64,000 bases of DNA from Podarcis raffonei. Its lineage: Eukaryota > Chordata > Lepidosauria > Squamata > Lacertidae. A program made the position numbers and the translations under genes. Below, piece by piece: positions 1-11,936 of this stretch (position 1 is the stretch's first letter; each line of letters opens with the position of its first letter). The DNA lies in assembly GCF_027172205.1 (NCBI RefSeq), contig NC_070614.1:44993501-45057500 (forward strand), written 5' to 3'. Under the pieces are notes generated by a model. That model saw only the letters and a list, made by a program, of their open reading frames with translations. It was not told the DNA's origin and made no database searches.

Positions 1-2495
1 CGAAAACTCTTTGTGGCATTTGTGGATTTAAAAAGTGCCTTTGATTCGGTCGACCGCAATAAACTATGGACTAAACTAGAACACCTTGGTATCGACCCAT
101 ATCTACTTACACTGATTCAAAGTTTACATTCTAATAACCAAATATATGTTAAAGTATCAAAAGATGGTAGACTTGCAGGTCCTATTCTGAATAATCGAGG
201 AGTTAGGCAAGGCTGTATCTTGGCCCCTACCCTATTTAATTTATTTCTATCTGACCTACCATTATTTCTTCAAAACGCAACCACTCATACTCCTTATTTA
301 AACAATAGCCCACTCTTTTTATTACTTTATGCAGATGATGCTGTAATTATTTCACTCTCTGTTTTGGGTTTAAAAAAATTATTTAAGAGTTTCTCAAACT
401 ACTGCTCTCTCAATAATCTCAAAATTAATTATGATAAGACAAAGATTATGCAATTCAGAAAGAGAGGGAACCCAAAAGGCTGTATAATTAATGGACATCT
501 AATGCAGGAAGTTAAGCACTTCAATTATCTGGGAATCACATTCAAAAATAATATGAATTGGAATACACATATATGTGCTGCAATAGCTAAGGCCAAAGTG
601 ACAGCCCACCATATTAAATCCTATTTTTTTTTCTCCAGTAGGAAACAGATTTATTCCAGCTGTATTGCAAGTGATTGACATGAAACTCTGTGCCCAACTT
701 CTATACGGCACACCAGTGTGGATTTCAGGTGACCTCAAGAGGTTGGATAAATTTCACGCATCCCTTTTGAGGTCATTATTAGGACTTGCAAACTCTGTAA
801 AATATGAAACAATATGTTGTGAGCTGGGAATACTGCCTTTATCAGTAAGGGCATGGCTGAGGACCTTGAAATATTGGATCTTCCTCCATTATAGAGCCCT
901 ATCCCCTAATACTATACTTTACGATCTTTTAAGTGATAGGGCAATCTACAATCTATCAGTGATTTGTAGGAGAAAACTGGATTCGATAGGGCTCACTCTA
1001 ACTGATTTTGAAATCTCTGATCCCAAAGATATATGGGAAATTATCAGGAAGACCCTCACAGAAAAAAGTGTTCTCGCCATGCTTGAGGTTGCAAAGCGCA
1101 GCACCTGCTCTCCTATCCACCTAAATCTCCCTTTGTGTAGAGATTTCCAAAAGGGATACATGACAAATCTGAAGAAACATGAATTGTGTAGGCTGTTTAT
1201 GTTGGCCAGATTTAACATGTTTCCCTCGGCGGTAGTGAGAGGAAGATACTTAGCTATCCCAGAATCAGAGCGTCTCTGTAAATGCAGAAAACAGGAACCC
1301 GATACCCTAGAGCATATATTCTTTTCCTGTGATTTTGGCAGCTATGCCAGAAGACAATTATTTGAGGCCCTAAAATTTAATAGACAGTTTTTTACACAAC
1401 CAACTGTTCAGGACCTGCTGGCGGACAGCGATGATCAAATTACTTTAATAGCGGCTTGTCAGAGGCTCAGGAGCAGAAGAGCAGGGGAGAGAGCAAATAG
1501 AGAGCGGAGGAGAGGAATCAGAGGGGAGCGTAGGGGAATATGACAGTGGACCGAGAGATTCCATGAGCTTCTCCAGCGAATCTGAAGATTCCCAGGAGGG
1601 GGCGCCTATGGTAAGGGCGAGGCGAATCCCAGAGGGGACGATCCATAAACAAGGAACCAGAGGGGAGTACCAAAGGAGTAGCGGAGGAGTAGGGCCAGTT
1701 CCCTCACCAGAGCACAGTGGGGGGGAAGAGTCACGTGAGTCAGGACCAGCTTCTCCTCCATCGGGGAGTGGGGAGACGGAGGGAAGGCCAGGTCCAGCTA
1801 GCCTCCCCGAAAGGGGGAGCAGTGACACAAGTGTAACGGTCAGAAGGAAAGTGGGAGGCTGCGCGCGCGCGCCAAGTTCAAATGTGGAGGAGCGCGGGAC
1901 AGCAGAAAACCCGGATTGGGAGCCAGGTCCTAAAGCCCGAAAGAGGGGGGGGGAGGAGTCGGGAGAATCAGCGTCAGAGGAATCTCGGAGGGCTGAGACT
2001 CCGACTAGCAGAAGGACCCAGAGAAAGAAGGAACAGAGGAAGAGGTGGAGTAAGGCTAGAATCTTAAGCTGGTGTCAGGGGGGAGGAGATTCAGATGGGA
2101 CTTCTACGGTCTGATGGATAGATGTAGCGTTGCGCGCTGCGCGTCTGGAAATGAGACTGAACTTCAATAAAGACTTTTAAACTTGAGCAAGAAGCAGCGT
2201 TGGTCTTGTGTGAGCTGGGACCTTGGGCAGCGCTGACACGGCTGAATTTTTAAGTGCTGTCCATGAAGAAAGAATGGGCCATGATAAAGAGACTTAGTGG
2301 TTTTAATGGTAGGTGATGTTGCTGTGTTGTATTATATTATTTATGTACATTGATTTATTTTTTGGAGTTAAGAATAGGACTGGGATAAATTGTGTTCGCT
2401 GAGCCCGTATTTTATACAGTCTGTATACGATGTTTGTTTGTTAATGTGTGGTGTGATATGCCTAATAAAGGATTAAAAAAAAAAAAGAAAGAAAG
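1..2495 (+). mobile_element. Non-LTR retrotransposon (LINE), 5'-truncated, split by a solo LTR
   Basis: The 13-678 frame encodes a reverse transcriptase fragment with the fingers/palm motifs FVDLKSAFDSVDR, RQGCILAP and the catalytic YADD near residue 107. The next frame (from about 640 to 1456) carries the thumb and C-terminal part, ending in a CxC...H...C cluster of the kind found at the end of Jockey/I-group polymerases. A frame change near the poly-T run at 624-632 separates the two, so this copy is dead. The coding sequence is cut at 1456 by a solo LTR and resumes at about 2244 for a short C-terminal stretch. A 3' UTR follows with AATAAA at 2463 and an A-rich GAAA tail ending near 2495. 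The clade (Vingi- or I-like) is not settled. The 5' end lies outside the window. Confidence 0.75.
1457..2238 (+). mobile_element. Solo LTR (fossil, Ty3/Gypsy-like) inside the LINE
   Basis: The 782-bp block begins TGTCAG and ends GCTGACA, giving the expected TG...CA ends. It is flanked by a 5-bp target-site duplication, CGGCT, at 1452-1456 and 2239-2243. A poly(A) signal AATAAA lies at 2166-2171 on the same strand. An open frame of 183 codons (1563-2114), rich in Glu, Ser and Arg, lies inside. Its composition resembles the pol C-terminal tail that runs into the LTR of the chromovirus at 3849-7688, and both LTRs start TGTCAG. It is younger than the LINE it interrupts. Family assignment is inference; the LTR ends and duplication are read directly. 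Confidence 0.8.
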
Positions 2496-3154
2496 AAAAC
2501 TCTAGCATCGTAGTCACAAAAATACTAATTGTTCGTGCTACTAGTTATTTGAGACACGAGAGTGACGTAGGTTTTTGGACCACATTGAATAACAAGGAAA
2601 TATCATTCTGGATTGAGAAAGGTCCTTCAAAATGTCAGGACTGGGAAGGTCTTTTTACCACTTCAAAGCAAACATACGAAAACCAAGCCCGGTTCTGCTC
2701 AAAGAATTTATTTCATTCGGCCAAAGTAACTGGAGAAACCTACCCTTGAGAATGGCTTGTATATTCTCCTGCAAAAGGAAAAATCTATGGTTTTATGTGC
2801 AAGCTTTTCTCTAACCAGGCTACCAAGACTACAGCTTTAGCTTCTATTGGATTTGACAATCAGCATCACACTTATCTTGTTCAAACTCACGGAAACTCTA
2901 AAAATCTGTGCTAACATACTGAACAAGATGCTCACATCAACACAGAATTGTGTTGTGTTGATGCTCACATCAACACAAAAAGAGCAGAGAAAAGCAGAGC
3001 AGGGACTCAGCTATACTGCTGCAAATAAAACGTTTTAAGTATGCTTAATGCAATATGCAATGTGACTCTCGATGGCGATGGTGAGCCTTATGGAAAATTC
3101 AATGTGTTTTTAAAAACGCTTTAAAAAAAAAGCATTTTCAGAACCTTTTTTTAA
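2496..3154. other. No gene recognised
   Basis: AT-rich sequence without a convincing ORF or known repeat. One short tandem or palindromic patch built on GATGCTCACATCAACACA occurs at about 2928-2980. Confidence 0.4.
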
Positions 3155-3832
3155 AATAGGTGTGTAGATTCCACCCATGATTACTGGAGGCACGTACTTC
3201 AGCGAGTTATAGTGAAGGAATGGGTTTCTGTGTAGCAAGTTTAAAACTGACTCAAACCCCCCTTTTTGTCCTTTCGAAAGAGAGCACTTTTAAATGCGTA
3301 AAACTTGAACTGTTGAGCAAAACCATAATAAGGACACAACTGTATTAACAGTTCTCTCCTTTATCAGTCACGGCAAGGGATGGCCTTGGCTCTCCAGGGG
3401 AACAAAGAAAACACGTCAGAACTTTATCTTATGTGCTGACCACAAAATACGTGCAAGACCAATGTCCGGGAAAAACACCAAAAGCGTGTTCCCGGAGATT
3501 ATGACGTCTTCCCAGATAAGAGTAGGAAGAGGAAGACCCTTTTATGGTCAGAGGTACAGGAAGGAAGATCCTTTTATGGTTGAGAGTACCAGAACAGGAA
3601 CATATGTGATGTCAACCTGTGTATACAAGTTGACGTGGCTGGGGAAGGGGTAGAGGATGCCTGGAGGGTATATATACTGCATGAAATTTGTCATTTCTTT
3701 GGACTTGCTGTGGACTTGATCACGCAAGTGCCTTCTGCTATCTGGAGAGCAGAATAAACTCTTTCCTTGAACCAACTCGGTGTCATTTGACTTCCTTCCT
3801 CCTGTCCCGGAGCAACACAGACCCAATAGGTG
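3155..3832 (+). mobile_element. Candidate LTR-like fossil insertion
   Basis: An 8-bp direct repeat, AATAGGTG, occurs at 3155-3162 and 3825-3832. The interior looks like an LTR promoter and end-processing unit in the plus direction: a TATATATA box near 3670 and AATAAAC near 3754, followed by a pyrimidine-rich U5-like stretch. Canonical TG...CA ends could not be matched to the direct repeat, so the exact borders and the element class remain uncertain. Confidence 0.4.
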
Positions 3833-3848
3833 AACTCCAATAAGGCTA

Positions 3849-4257
3849 TGTGATGGGATGATGAGCTGCTTGTGCGTGAAATTCCTAGTCCCTCAGAGTT
3901 TGGCTAAGTCCACAAACCTCTGTCTGTAACGGAGCTCCTTAAGCATGGCTCCGTCAGTCGCTTGTAGAATCCGACAGTGGGCGTTTACGGAACTTCTTCC
4001 AGCATAAAAGTTCCTTAACGGAAACGCGTCTTCTGGACTCTCGGCGTGACAGTTTCCGGCGAGGAGTGGGTGTCCCTATAGGAGGTCCTGAAACCTCCCC
4101 ACTGTTTTCGCTGGAAGTGTCTCTGAGCCATCCCTCCGACTCACTTTCCCTTGGAGCTCCTCCTCTCCCCCTGCTGGTTCCCTCCTCAGCTGATAAGTCT
4201 CTCTCAGCCTCTGTGAGCCCTTTCACCTCCTGTTTTTCCGATGGCAGTTCCCTGACA
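3849..4257 (-). repeat. 3' LTR of the chromovirus
   Basis: 409 bp, read on the minus strand from TGTCAGGG to ATCACA. It is nearly identical to 7280-7688. The frame coding the chromodomain continues about 100 codons into this LTR as a Ser/Glu/Arg-rich tail. Confidence 0.93.
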
Positions 4258-7200
4258 TCCACCTCCCCTCCAGGGCCCCCTTCACCACCTCCCCTCCCCT
4301 CCTCTGCGGGCGGCGAGGGAGCAAAACCCCTGAAAGAACCTCCCTCATCTTCCAAAGTCTCGAACACTTCCCTCCACCGGTTGCTGTTTCTGGTTTCTAA
4401 GTACTCCTCCTCATCGGAGTCTATTCCTTCTTCCAACTCTGATTCCCTGAATCCTTCCAGTTCCTCCTCCTCGTCGGTGGTGCCAAAGTACTCCCTCCGG
4501 AACCTCGCTACTGACTGAGGTTTCCTGGGGAACCTTTGGTGGAACGTTTCAATCAAGATCTCGTCATTGACCTCCTCTGCCGTCACCCAGGCGTTTTCCG
4601 ACTCCGGTTCCCCTTCCCACGCTACCAAATACTCCACCTGATTACCCTTCCACCTGGAGTCGATGATTTCCGCCACATGGTTGCTGCTTTCACTCTCTTC
4701 TAAGACTGGCCCCCGTGTGGAGACCCCTTCACCTTCCCCCCTATACGGTGACAGTAATGACCTGTGGAATACTGGGTGCAGTTTCATGTGGTTCGGTAAC
4801 CGGAGTCTGAAAGCCACTGGGTTGACCTGTTGAATGACCTCAAATGGTCCCAATCTTTTGGGTCTCAATTTCTTGCAACCCCCCTTGAACGGCAACCCTT
4901 GGGTTGACAGCCACACCTGACTCCCCACCCTAATGGTTTCACCTTCCCTTCTGCTCTTGTCTGCCTGCCTCTTATATTCTTCTTTGGCCCTTTCTAAGTT
5001 GAGTTGGAGTTGACGATGGATCGCTTCCATTTCTTCTACAAAATGTTCGGTGGCCGGGACACTCCATCTCTCCCCTCCTCCCCCTGGAAACGCCCTGGGG
5101 TGGCACCCATAATTAGCCAAAAAGGGGCTCATCCCAGTGGACACATTCTCCGCATTATTGTAGGCAAATTCCGCTAGCGCCAACTTTTCGACCCAATCGT
5201 TCTCTCTGTCATTGACATAACACCTCAGGTATTGTTGGAGGATACCGTTTGCTCTCTCCGCCTGCCCGTTGGTTTCAGGGTGCCTGGCAGTCGAAAAATT
5301 GACCTCTACGTGCAGTAAGCTCATGAGCTTCCTCCAGAACCTGGACGTGAACTGTTTGCCTCTGTCTGAGACCACCCTCAAGGGGGCGCCATGCAGCCTA
5401 AAAATATGTTCTACAAACAATTTCGCTGTCTCTTCCGCCGTGACTGCATGTGAGCAAGCTACAAAGTGGCCCATCTTAGTTAACAGGTCTACTACGACCA
5501 GGATGGCGGTTTTCCCCTTGGATTTCGGCAGATCAGTCATAAAATCTATCGATACCGCCTCCCACGGTCATTCTGGTGTGGGTAACGGTTCTAATAACCC
5601 CGCCGGCGCCCGCCTTTCTCCTTTGGCTCTCTGGCATTGGTCACACCCTCTTACATACTCCCGTACATCTTCCCTCACCTTGGGCCACCAAAATTCCCTG
5701 GTAACCAACCACATGGTCTTGTGTTGCCCAAAATGCCCCGCTGTGGGGCTGTCGTGCAGCTGTTTGAGTACTCTCCCTCTCAATTCCCCTTCGGGTATAT
5801 ATAGTGCCCCTTTGTAATACAATGCCCCGTTTCTTTCTTCAAAATCTCCGGGGTTTTCTCCCTCTCTCCTTAAACATCTGAGCTTATTCTGGGCGTATTC
5901 ATCATTCTCCGTTCCCTCTACCAGTTCCCTTTGCCCCACCAAGGCCGCCCCACACACCCAGCGGTCCTCTGGGATGATATGTCTCTCTTCGGGTGCTCCC
6001 CCCCTCCAAATATTCAGGTTTGCGTGAGAGAGCGTCCGCCCTGACGTTTTCTGGACCTGGCACATAGCAAATTTCAAAATGGAATTTGGAGAACTCCTGG
6101 GCCCACCTCACTTGTCGTTGGTTGAGCACTCGTGCCGTTCTCCAATACTCTAAATTCTTGTGGTCCGTGCACACTTGCACCTTATGTTGTGCACCAATTA
6201 GTAAGTGTCTCCATCTCCGGAACGCTTCGTGAATGGCGAGTAGTTCTCGGTCATATACAGTGTAGTTCCTCTCGGATTTGTTTAGCTTACGCGAGAAGAA
6301 GGCACACGGTCTCCACTCCGACTTATTCTTCCCCGGCTGAAGAAGCACCGCCCCCACCGCCCGGTCTGATGCATCAGTTTCCACTCTCATTGGTTTTTGT
6401 AAATCCACATGCAGGAGCTGTTCTTCCGAAGCGAATGCCCTTTTCAATTCCTCAAATGCTTGCTCCGCCTCCGCCGTCCAAACAAATTTCTTCTTGCTGC
6501 TGAGACAGTCCGTGATGGGAGCCATTAAGTGGGCAAAGTTCTTGATGAACTTACGGTAAAAGTTCCCAAACCCTAAGAATCTTTGCACATCCTTTTTCGT
6601 TTTCGGTGTCTTCCATTCCAGCACCGCCTGGACCTTGCCTGGATCCATGGCTAATCCCTTGTCTGACAAGCGGTACCCCAGGAATTCCACCTCCTTGGTG
6701 TGAAACTGACACTTCTCCAATTTATGTATCAACATGGTAAACTCAGTCCAGTACTCACGGACAGATCGGCTCCCCTGTTTACAAGCCATCAACTGTCTGC
6801 GCACCACTCCCTGCTCAATCTCACTGGAAAACATCAGGTCCATGGCGCGAAAAAACTTCCTCGTGTCCTTCAGGATTTCATTATTCCCTGCCATCAGGGG
6901 TCTAACCCAGTCTCTTGCCCCCCCTTCGAGATGGCCAACCACAAACGCCACTCGCGATTCCTCGTCGGGAAAGTCGTCAAACTGCAGATTGAGAGCATAC
7001 TGCATCTCTGTCCTAAAGGCTTGATAGTTCCTGGGGTCCCCCCCAAACTTCTGCACCAATCCTGGCATCTTTCTTGCCAGTGGGGCGCCTTTTGCCTTTT
7101 CTGCATCCTGCGCCCTCCTCTCCTCGAGCCTCGCTGTTTGCAGCGCTAGCTGGACCTCCAACACCCGGTACCTTTCTTCCAGGCTTGGACCCGCTCCAGC

Positions 7201-7279
7201 TCCTCCCGCTTCTCCAGTTCCGGCTGGGTTGCTCATGATGCCTCTCTGCACAAGCTGCTTTCAGGGACTGTCGGATTGC

Positions 7280-7688
7280 TGTGATGGAATGATGAGCTGC
7301 TTGTGCGTGAAATTCCTAGTCCCTCAGAGTTTGGCTAAGTCCACAAACCTCTGTCTGTGACGGAGCTCCTTAAGCATGGCTCCGTCAGTCGCTTGTAGAA
7401 TCCGACAGTGGGCGTTTACGGAACTTCTTCCAGCATAAAAGTTCCTTAACGGAAACGCGTCTTCTGGACTCTCGGCGCGACAGTTTCCGGCGAGGAGTGG
7501 GTGTCCCTATAGGAGGTCCTGAAACCTCCCCACTGTTTTCGCTGGAAGTGTCTCTGAGCCATCCCTCCGACTCACTTTCCCTTGGAGCTCCTCCTCTCCC
7601 CCTGCTGGTTCCCTCCTCAGCTGATAAGTCTCTCTCAGCCTCTGTGAGCCCTTTCACCTCCTGTTTTTCCGATGGCAGTTCCCTGACA
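7280..7688 (-). repeat. 5' LTR of the chromovirus
   Basis: 409 bp, the promoter-side LTR of the minus-strand element. The target-site duplication GGCTA follows at 7689-7693. No classical tRNA primer site was recognised just inside the LTR. Confidence 0.93.
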
Positions 7689-7814
7689 GGCTACAATTGC
7701 AGCGAGTTATTTCCCTTTTGGCAGAATGTGGCTTTGGCATTTAGGAGAGATTATGAAAACATTTCCTTTTCATAGATCACTGCCTTGTGGTGGCGAAGGG
7801 GCTTGAATAACTCC

Positions 7815-8075
7815 AAGAATAATAATAATTATTATTATTATACCCTGCCCATTTGGCTGGGTTTCCCCAGCCACTCTAGGCAGCTTCCAACCAAATATTA
7901 AAAACAATACAGCATCAGACATTAAAAACTTCCCTAAACAGGGCTGCCTTCAGTTGTCTTTTAAAAGTAAAATAGTTGTTTATTGCCTTGACATCTGCTG
8001 GGAGGGTGTTCCACTGGGCAGGCGCCACTAGCGAGAAGGCCCTCTGCCTGGTGCCGTGCATGGCCACCCAAGACA
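7815..8075 (-). mobile_element. L2-type LINE 3' end
   Basis: This is the reverse complement of the L2 3' terminus seen in sense orientation at 39539-40135. A TTA microsatellite tail (7818-7840) is followed by the conserved 'cccagccactctaggcagcttcc' block and the C-terminal coding remnant. Confidence 0.75.
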
Positions 8076-8290
8076 GACAGGTCATAGCCGAGAGTTTAGA
8101 CTAAATGTGATCCACCTGGAGAAGGAACTGGCAAACCACTCCAGTATTTTGCCAAGAAAACTCCATGGACATAAAAAAAGGAGAAGCTTTGAGAAGAAAG
8201 TGAGAGTTTCCAAGGCATGCTCTGGTTCATGGGGTCACAGAGAGTCAAACACAACTAAGGCAACTAAACAACAACAAATGAAAACATTTT
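8076..8290 (+). mobile_element. BovB (RTE clade) LINE 3' fragment
   Basis: The stretch with GGAGAAGGAACTGGCAAACC, CACTCCAGTATTTTGCC, CTCCATGGACA and GGGGTCACAGAGAGTC follows the BovB 3' end familiar from ruminant BovB in order and spacing. Squamates are a known reservoir of this horizontally transferred LINE. Confidence 0.75.
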
Positions 8291-9960
8291 GTCACTAAAC
8301 AATGGTAACTGTCTTGGATTGCTTGAATCAATTGCCAAATTTGATCCCTTCCTGTTTTCACATAAATCAGTATGGTGGTAAAGGCTCTGGTCAACTGTCA
8401 TACTTTTCCAAAACCATATGTGAAGGGGTTATTCAGTTGACGAGAAGCAGTACTGAGATTATTTTAGTTTAGCAGTTGATTCAACCCGATGTTTACCACG
8501 TTGATCAACTTACTATCGTTGTTAGATATGTTTCTCCCTCGTGATGGATTACCAGCTAAACACTTTCTGAGTCTTTTTGAACTGCAGTGAAAGTATGGCT
8601 GAGCTGATACTACTACAGTGAATTTGAAATAGATTTCAGACAATCCTATGATAATGCAGCCAATGTACCTGGAAGCTATAATGGTATTAGACAAAAAAAT
8701 TATGGAAAGGAACAAGTTTGCAAAATTTATTCCATGCACTGAACATTCTCTATATCTAGTTGAATGAACTGCAGCTGACTTGGGGCTGGATACAGTGAAA
8801 TTTTTTTTGCCACAATAAATGTGCTTTGTTTGTTTTTTTGTTTTGCAGCTTTTTCAAAAAGGGCAGTGCTAAAAGTTATTGCCTCTTGAGTTAAAAAATC
8901 CTAAACATTTAGCAGTCACAATAAAATTATGCCAAAGCACTCGGTCATATTTCCTGTGATGAAACTGAAAATGGAGACGACAGGCTAATAATCTTCTGCA
9001 GGAAAACTGAATCATCCAAATTCATTTTCAAGCTTCACCTTTGGACACCTTTACTAGAACACTTGCATAAAGTTAGCAAGGCATTCCAAAGTTTGCAAAT
9101 TTCATCGAGGATGTATGCAGAACTCACTATTGTGGTTTGTATTGAACACTCGGGCAGAGGAGAGCAAAATTCCCTGTACAACGGGGCAGGGGGGACGACC
9201 TCCAGCCCACAGCTCAAACATAGTCCACCAAGACATTTTGGGAAGCCACACACCCCACCTGCCCCACACCTGACATCATACAGTTGTGGGGCAGGAGGAT
9301 AAAAGTCCTGGCTGTTCCTTAGATACAGCTCTGGTCCACCTTCAAACCAAACACCTTCAAACCAAACACACCACTCATTTCTCTTTCAAAATTTGGAGGC
9401 TTGAAAGAGAAACACGAGGGTGGGTCCTGGGTGAAGAATTTGAAGCCTCTTTCCGCCCTCCTTTAAATCACGCTTTGAAGGAAAAGGGACAGGCTGTTTT
9501 GAAGACCTTTGTAAAGGTCCCTGGGCAGGGAATAGACACCAAGTCTCTAACCTCCTGGAAACCACAAGGAAAATCAAAAGTTAGAACGTACCTTAAAGGT
9601 CAGCGGATTGGCAGCAGTCTCCTTTGGCTCCTCAAGTGAAGGTTGTTGAAGCGCATTTGTTCATCAAAATCCAGCATTAGATTATTAACGGCTAGTTTCT
9701 CCTCCCCGCCCCTCTTCTGCACAGACCACGTATTCAGAACCCAAAGTGAAGCCACCCAAATTCAGACTTATTTCCTTATTCAGACTTTGGATGTGTCAGG
9801 TTAATCATTTACAAATAAAACCGAATGATGCCTCCACTTCCTAACGACATTTCGCTTCGCCCTGCTCATCCATTGGACAAGACTGGAAAGGCAATTTAAG
9901 CTCCACCCCTAAATAGTGTTATTATGTGCCCTGGGTGCAGGGCACACTATTAACAGCCAT
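8291..9960. other. No gene or repeat recognised
   Basis: Only short frames without recognisable domains are present. A GC-richer patch at 9150-9310 and the rest read as anonymous intergenic sequence. Confidence 0.4.
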
Positions 9961-9965
9961 CCCAA

Positions 9966-10253
9966 AATGGCTCAGTCCAGCTTCCTGTTCTCACACTGGC
10001 CAACCAGATGACCGTGGGAAGCTTGCAAGCAGAACTCTTTCCTCCGGAGGTTTCCAACAGAGGCAGCTGGTTCTGGGGTGGCTCAAGGACTTCATGGCTG
10101 CCAAAGAAGGAATCTCCTTCTTTGGAGGTCTTTAAGCAGAGGCTTGACAACCGTATGTCAGGAGTGCTCTGATGGTGTTTCCTGCTTGGCAGGGGGTTGG
10201 ACACGATGGCCCTTGTGGTCTCTTCCAACTCTATCATTCTATGATTCTATGAC
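9966..10253. mobile_element. CR1-like fragments, head to head
   Basis: 9966-10075 matches, in reverse, the CR1-like block seen at 53740-53850 ('...ggccaaccagatgacc...'). 10100-10253 is a plus-strand CR1 3' terminus with GGGGGTTGGACACGATGGCC and the diagnostic ATTCTATGATTCTATGA tail. Confidence 0.75.
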
Positions 10254-11049
10254 AAGCATGGGGCTGTCCCAACATGTTGTCGTGAAGGAAGGTGAAGACA
10301 GGTGACCCCAACTAGGCCCGAAGTCACCCCCCCAAAGCAGGCTCAAAGCTTCTCAAAGCTTTTCAAAATCATTTTCTCAGCAGCTAAGCATCTGCTCACT
10401 TGCTCTGCTGTTGCAAGGCAAAACTGTTACTTTTATCAGTACAAGAAGGCTTCAAAAAGCTAATGAATAGGCTCTGTCATTGCCAAGAATACTCAGGCCT
10501 GAGAAACGAATCTTATCTCATCCTAGTTGCAACTTCTTTGGACATGCTGATCCACCAGGGCTCCTCGACCCACCCCCCTTTGGATTCTCATTCTCCCTTT
10601 CCTGGGAAGGGTGCCAAGAGTCCAATAGTCCCAAGACAGCTTTCTGTTCATGCTCAGAGGAACTCATGGGCAGGAGTCTGGAAGAAGGAGGAGAAAGGGG
10701 GAGGGAACTGGAAGGGTATCTATGCTCTGTGCACGATTGTGAACCCGTGCATGCTTTTTGTGAACTATCACACTTGCTCCTTCTACCAGTTCATGGATGG
10801 TAGAAATAAAGCTTTTTCTCTGAAACTATTCCTTGAGTGTCTGTTGACTCCCACTTCCCTTTCCCAGGCGCAATATTTTTCCCACCCGAGGGCAAAGCCT
10901 CATAAGGCTACAGTCGCAGGAAACCCCCCCCCCAATTATTCAGTTTGTACAAACTTCACACACACACTCACACACTACATACACTACGCTTCTGTTATAA
11001 ATTCATAGAAAATCAACCATACATCAGATCTGCACTGTTCCACTTTTTT
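10254..11049. other. Anonymous sequence, possibly with an LTR remnant
   Basis: No gene is recognised. 10640-10870 has an AATAAAGC signal at about 10805 followed by a U5-like pyrimidine-rich stretch, which could be an old LTR fragment. No ends or target duplication could be fixed. Confidence 0.3.
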
Positions 11050-11628
11050 TTACTCCATGAAGGAAGGACTACAAAATGGGGAAGGTTTGATACAGGCCAG
11101 CCATAATCCCTTGAGCATACCAGCACATACACAGGAGCCCTGCCCAGTTGCTATGCCAACCCTGATGGTCCTAGACAGAAGACCATCAAGATCACAAAGA
11201 ACTTGCATATGGGAGTGGATTCAGCACGGACTGGAACAAAGGACAATGATCAGCCCTTCCCTCTGGGGGCAGGAAACTGCAAGCTCCCCTTTGTCACCTG
11301 GAAAGCACTCATGGGGAGGGGGGAAAGGAAGAACCAGCCAGGTGACAGGACACTCAGGTTACCACCACAACTCCTCCCTCAACCCCTCCTTTTTGTGATG
11401 TAGTTGTGACATAGTCTTAGGGGTGTAGTTTGGGGGATTAGTAACTAATAAAAGTCGGGGTCTTCTTTTGTTCTGGGCTTCCATTTTGCTTCATCTTGTT
11501 GTGGGTGGGAGTCCTGTCGCGACTGTATTCAATAAAGGCCAAGCCTACAGTCTGCTGTTTTGCTCCAAGTTCTCCTGGTTGGTGTCTTTGTTATTGTCCA
11601 AGGGAGCCCTCGGATTTTTCCGTTAACA
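11050..11628 (+). mobile_element. Probable ERV-type LTR remnant
   Basis: A TATA-like CTAATAAAAG lies near 11447, then AATAAAGG near 11531, then a U5-like pyrimidine-rich stretch ending ...GTTAACA at 11628. The layout matches U3-R-U5 of a retroviral LTR. The left border and target duplication were not found. Confidence 0.45.
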
Positions 11629-11936
11629 ATGTCACCGGCCCAACGCACACGCAGGCCACACTCTGGACCTTGTTTTCTCGACTGGGCAGGAAGAGGGTGA
11701 TCTGAAGGTGGGGGACATTGACATCAGTCCCTTGTCATGGTCCTGTTGAGATTTAGGATGTCAGCAACATTTCCCCTCCACAGAGGCGGGGGACCAATTA
11801 GGAAGGTCCACCCTCAGAGGCTGATGGAGCTAGTGGGATTCCAAATGGCTCTGGGGGTTTTTCTGGCTGATATGAGTGGTGTTCCTATTGAAGCCCTGGC
11901 CAACCTCTGGAACAGCCAAATGGCTCAGGCTATGCA

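Larger units (their letters stand above)
3849..7688 (-). mobile_element. Ty3/Gypsy chromovirus fossil, both LTRs present, broken
   Basis: A minus-strand LTR retrotransposon of 3840 bp bounded by two 409-bp LTRs. A 5-bp target-site duplication, GGCTA, flanks it (3844-3848 and 7689-7693). In 5' to 3' order the interior holds Gag-like, reverse transcriptase/RNase H-like (SDRGKQF-type and TDASDRAVGAVL-type motifs are visible in the pol blocks) and integrase-like blocks. The integrase part has an HHCC-type zinc region and a DDE core, then a chromodomain, which identifies the chromovirus branch. A purine-rich tract abuts the inner edge of the 3' LTR. The last open frame runs on into the 3' LTR. The copy is broken in several places. 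The LTRs differ at only about 3 of 409 positions, so the insertion is young, probably a few million years or less. Confidence 0.92.

Noticed and set aside
1563-2114. 183-codon frame as a host gene
   Set aside because: It lies entirely inside a solo LTR with a defined target duplication.
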